A stretch of 64,000 nt of DNA from JADLGL01 sp050184415 (GTDB lineage: Bacteria; Pseudomonadota; Alphaproteobacteria; Rhizobiales; Kaistiaceae): the NCBI GenBank assembly GCA_050184415.1, contig JBFXAJ010000004.1:62001-126000 (forward strand). The letters run 5' to 3'. Shown here in pieces: positions 61,468-64,000 of the stretch; position 1 is the stretch's first letter; each line of letters begins with the position of its first letter. The position numbers and the translations under genes were made by a program. The notes beneath the pieces are model-generated. The model was not told where the DNA came from. It did no database searches and saw only the letters and a program-made list of their open reading frames with translations.

Positions 61468-61608
61468 CCGGGCAGTCGACGGCATGGACCCGGCCGCGGT
61501 CCTCCCGCCCGGCGGCGGGCCACCGGACTCCGCCGGCAACGCACCCTTCCTCGCTCTTTGCGGGGGACTGTTGCGTGGAGCACAGCGGTGGCGCCCCCTC
61601 TCCCCACA

Positions 61609-61672
61609 GCCAACTCGGCTGTTGCCGAGTTGGCCACTCTGGGATGCCAAAGTCGGAAACATCCGACTTTGG
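61609..61672 (-). repeat. Paired-hairpin dispersed repeat, copy B
   Basis: Stem GCCAACTCGGC (61609-61619), loop TGTT, GCCGAGTTGGC (61624-61634); then CCAAAGTCGGA (61647-61657), loop AACA, TCCGACTTTGG (61662-61672). On the opposite strand this has the same order and loops as copy A at 5777-5838. Confidence 0.85.
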
Positions 61673-61840
61673 TGCGGGGAGAGGGCTGGGGTGAGGGAGA
61701 TTCCCGCACACTCGGAGCCTGGGGCCGCCCCTCATCCGGCCCTTCGAGCCACCTTCTCCCCGCTTTGCGGGGCGAAGGAAGAGGCTTCCGCTCCATTGCG
61801 CGGTTCGGCCTCTCAGTCGGAGCACGGCCCGTCCGTTCGC

Positions 61841-61960
61841 TCCTCCCCGGGCTCGACCCGGGGCCAATTGGCCTCGCCACCAGCCCGGAATGTCGAGAAT
61901 CCAGGCGATTCCACGTCGGCCGAGCCGCCATTGGGCCCCGGGTCAAGCCCGGGGAGGAGG
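61841..61960. repeat. Inverted pair of CCCGGG-family dispersed palindromes
   Basis: TCCCCGGGCTCGACCCGGGG with CCAATTGG on the left (about 61844-61871), and CCATTGGGCCCCGGGTCAAG continuing to CCCGGGGAGG on the right (61928-61959), head to head. Same unit and spacing style as 39056-39167. Confidence 0.75.
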
Positions 61961-62098
61961 TCGTTGACAGGTCGGTCCGCAACCGATCCGCGGGTGCGCA
62001 TTTCCGCACCACGGCGGGAAGCTCGAAGCGTCGCTTGCTTGTTGCATTCGGCCGGCCCCGCGGCCGTGGAATGCCGTAGCGTCCGGAGCCACTAGCCC

Positions 62099-63814
62099 GT
62101 GGCACTCACCGATCGCACCGCGACCGCCGACCTGACCCCGCTCGCGCCGGGACCACCCTCGCGGCCGACGCAGCGGCGCTGGCTCTATCCGACGATAGCC
62201 ATCGCGGCGCTGGTCCTTGCGCCCGTGTTCGGCCTCCTGTGGTTCGCGATCCGCGGCTCGGGCGATCTCTGGCCGCATCTGATCGAGTTCGTGATCCCGA
62301 CGGCGACGCGGAACACCGCGGTCCTTCTCATCGGCGTCGGCATCGCGGTGACCATCATCGGCGTCGGCACCGCGTGGCTGGTCGCCACCTTCCGCTTCCC
62401 CGGCCGCCGCTTCTTCGAATGGGCGCTGCTGCTGCCGCTCGCGGTGCCGACCTACATCGTCGCCTACGCCTATCTCGATGTCATGCACCCGACCGGCCCG
62501 GTGCAGACCTTCATCCGGGATATCTTCGGCATCGCCAGTCCGCGCGATTTCCGCCTGCCGGACATCCGGGCGATGTGGGGCTGCATCGTCCTCTTCAGCC
62601 TCGTGCTGTTCCCCTATGTCTACCTGCCGGTCCGCGCGCTGTTCGTGCTCCAGTCCGCGAGCTACGTCGAGGCGGCGCGGATGCTCGGCTCGGGGCCGCG
62701 GAAGGCGTTCTTCCGGATCGCCGTGCCACTGATCCGGCCGGCGCTCGTCATCGGCCTGACGCTGGCGCTTCTCGAAGCCCTGAACGACGTCGGCGCCGCG
62801 CAGTTCCTCGGCGTCCGCACGATGACGGTCTCGATCTACACCGTGTGGTCGACGAATCACTCGGTCGAGGGCGCGGCCCAGATCGCGCTCGCGATGCTGG
62901 CGGTCATCCTGGCGCTTCTCGTGTGGGAGCGCTCGGCCCGGCGCCGGCAGCGCTATGTCGGCGGCGGGCATCGGACGGCACCTCCGCCGCCGGTCCGCCT
63001 CCGCGGATGGCGGGCGATCGCCGCGATGGTAGCCTGCGCCCTCCCGATCCTCCTCGGCTTCGCCGTGCCGGTCTCCTACCTCGTCCATTCGGCGCTGACG
63101 CGGATCGGCGAGTTCGGCTGGCCGCCGCAGCTCCTGTCGTGGATCGGCAACACGGTGACTCTTGCGTCGATCGCCACGATCATCGCGGTCGCGCTCGGCC
63201 TCTTCCTCGCCTACGCCGCGCGGATCCTCCAGGGGCGCGCCGGCCGGATCGCGCTCCGGCTGTCCACGATCGGCTATGCGCTGCCCGGAACCGTGCTCGC
63301 CCTCGGCGTCCTCACGCCGATCGGGTCGATCGACAATGCGATCAACCGCTTCATGCAGGACACCTTCGGCGCCTCCGTCGGTCTCGTCCTCCTCGGCTCC
63401 GGCGCCGCGGTGATCTTCGCCTACATCCTTCGGTTCCTGCCGATCGCCGTCGGCAATGCCGAGGCCGGTCTCGCCAAGGTCAGCCCGTCGCTCGACATGG
63501 CGGCTCGGAGTCTCGGCGCCGGCCCGGCCGAAGCGGCGCGGCGGATCCATCTTCCGATCATCCGTCCGGCCCTGATTGCCGGTGCGCTCTTGGTCTTCGT
63601 CGACTGCATGAAGGAGCTCCCGGCGACGCTGATGCTCCGTCCGCTCAATTTCGAGACCCTTGCGACCCAGCTCTATGGCGAGGCGGTGCGGGGCACCTAT
63701 GAGGTGGCCGCGGTATCCGCGCTCGCGATCGTCCTCGTCGGCCTTCTGCCAGTCATTCTCCTCGCGCGGACGATGGAGCGGCGCCCCAGCATGTCGAGCC
63801 GGACATCGGCTTGA
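62099..63814 (+). CDS. Double-unit permease of a ferric-iron-type ABC importer (FbpB-like)
   Basis: A 571-residue integral membrane protein with GTG start and about twelve transmembrane helices. It is two fused permease units; each carries an EAA coupling loop, the first E-A-A-R-M-L-G-S-G-P-R-K-A-F-F-R and the second D-M-A-A-R-S-L-G-A-G-P-A-E-A-A-R-R. This is the FbpB/SfuB layout for ferric iron (or related anion) uptake. It works with the binding protein upstream; the ATPase must be elsewhere. Confidence 0.92.
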   Translation: MALTDRTATADLTPLAPGPPSRPTQRRWLYPTIAIAALVLAPVFGLLWFAIRGSGDLWPHLIEFVIPTATRNTAVLLIGVGIAVTIIGVGTAWLVATFRFPGRRFFEWALLLPLAVPTYIVAYAYLDVMHPTGPVQTFIRDIFGIASPRDFRLPDIRAMWGCIVLFSLVLFPYVYLPVRALFVLQSASYVEAARMLGSGPRKAFFRIAVPLIRPALVIGLTLALLEALNDVGAAQFLGVRTMTVSIYTVWSTNHSVEGAAQIALAMLAVILALLVWERSARRRQRYVGGGHRTAPPPPVRLRGWRAIAAMVACALPILLGFAVPVSYLVHSALTRIGEFGWPPQLLSWIGNTVTLASIATIIAVALGLFLAYAARILQGRAGRIALRLSTIGYALPGTVLALGVLTPIGSIDNAINRFMQDTFGASVGLVLLGSGAAVIFAYILRFLPIAVGNAEAGLAKVSPSLDMAARSLGAGPAEAARRIHLPIIRPALIAGALLVFVDCMKELPATLMLRPLNFETLATQLYGEAVRGTYEVAAVSALAIVLVGLLPVILLARTMERRPSMSSRTSA

Positions 63815-63900
63815 GAAGGCACTGCAATCTTGCGGGGCCGGGCAATCCAACCTATTCGGGGGCCTAAGGCCAAGCTGGAGGGGCGGGGGCGACGTTCCGC

Positions 63901-64000
63901 ATGAGGCGGCTGGCTATCGTCGTGGTTGCCCTGTGCGTCGCGCTCCTCGGCGTGGTGGCGCTCGCCCCGCTGCTGGTCCCGACCGACGCGATCCGCGACC
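63901..64000 (+). CDS. AsmA-like protein, N-terminus only
   Basis: The first 33 codons are in the window. MRRLAIVVVALCVALLGVVA is a signal-anchor helix followed by L-A-P-L-L-V-P-T-D-A-I-R-D. The P-T-D-x-I-R-D sequence directly after the helix is characteristic of AsmA-family envelope proteins, which are linked to lipid transport and outer-membrane assembly. The rest lies past the window end. Confidence 0.6.
   Translation, partial: MRRLAIVVVALCVALLGVVALAPLLVPTDAIRD

Larger units (their letters stand above)
61468..62098. other. 631-bp intergenic region full of palindromic repeats
   Basis: No gene. It contains the reverse-oriented paired-hairpin repeat (61609-61672), a CCTTCTCCCCGCTTTGCGGG hairpin near 61751-61778, and an inverted pair of CCCGGG-family palindromes (about 61841-61871 and 61927-61960). 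It separates two genes of what should be one transport operon, so the permease may be expressed at a different level or from its own promoter. Confidence 0.7.

Overview
The window is a GC-rich alphaproteobacterial chromosome segment that fits Hyphomicrobiales (Rhizobiales) best. Evidence: a tRNA-His with A73 and no encoded G-1, a PdhS/PleC/DivJ-type kinase, the small alphaproteobacterial subunit IV of aa3 cytochrome oxidase, GroESL under a CIRCE operator, an ilvE/marR/response-regulator/kinase block like petP-petR, and DUF2076 and DUF3422 proteins. No species can be named from sequence alone.

Layout. 1-3.9 kb: small metabolic, stress and envelope genes (VOC and GyrI-like proteins, cytochrome oxidase subunit IV, SH3 protein, cold-shock protein). 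3.9-9.4 kb: ilvE diverges from a MarR regulator, followed by an OmpR-type two-component pair and an FAD monooxygenase. 9.9-20.5 kb: two close paralogues of periplasmic PQQ dehydrogenase, both with the D-x-D pair of lanthanide-dependent enzymes. They enclose a surface-glycan-like locus with a 1100-residue multi-domain glycosyltransferase, an unknown protein, a methyltransferase, a hexapeptide acetyltransferase and a small secreted Pro/Gly-rich peptide.

21.9-34.7 kb: a 12.7-kb genomic island inserted in tRNA-Gln(CTG). It is bounded by a 49-bp direct repeat and holds a tyrosine integrase, a frameshifted excisionase-like HTH gene, a truncated phage tape-measure gene, an XRE/ImmA-DUF4411 module, unknown genes and about 2 kb of decayed DNA. 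Repeated GCTTACC motifs with 11-bp spacing near both ends are candidate integrase arm sites.

34.8-51.6 kb is housekeeping: efp with divergent epmA, groES-groEL, a sigma-54 activator with a degenerate receiver, a HAD phosphatase with ribF, tag-aceB, DUF3422, 1-Cys peroxiredoxin, gshA, rsmE and xseA. 51.7-56.8 kb has an outer-membrane barrel and a cobalamin-riboswitch-controlled ABC importer, presumably for corrinoids. 57-64 kb has tRNA-His, the large PAS kinase, a ferric-iron-type ABC binding protein and permease (no ATPase in the window) and the start of an AsmA-like gene.

Intergenic spaces carry two dispersed repeat families. One is a pair of hairpins (AAGTCGGA and AACTCGGC stems with TGTT/AACA loops) seen in two inverted copies with compensatory base changes. 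The other is a CCCCGGGTCAAGCCCGGGG-type palindrome near 36.7, 39.1 and 61.9 kb, with a degenerate copy at 11.9 kb.
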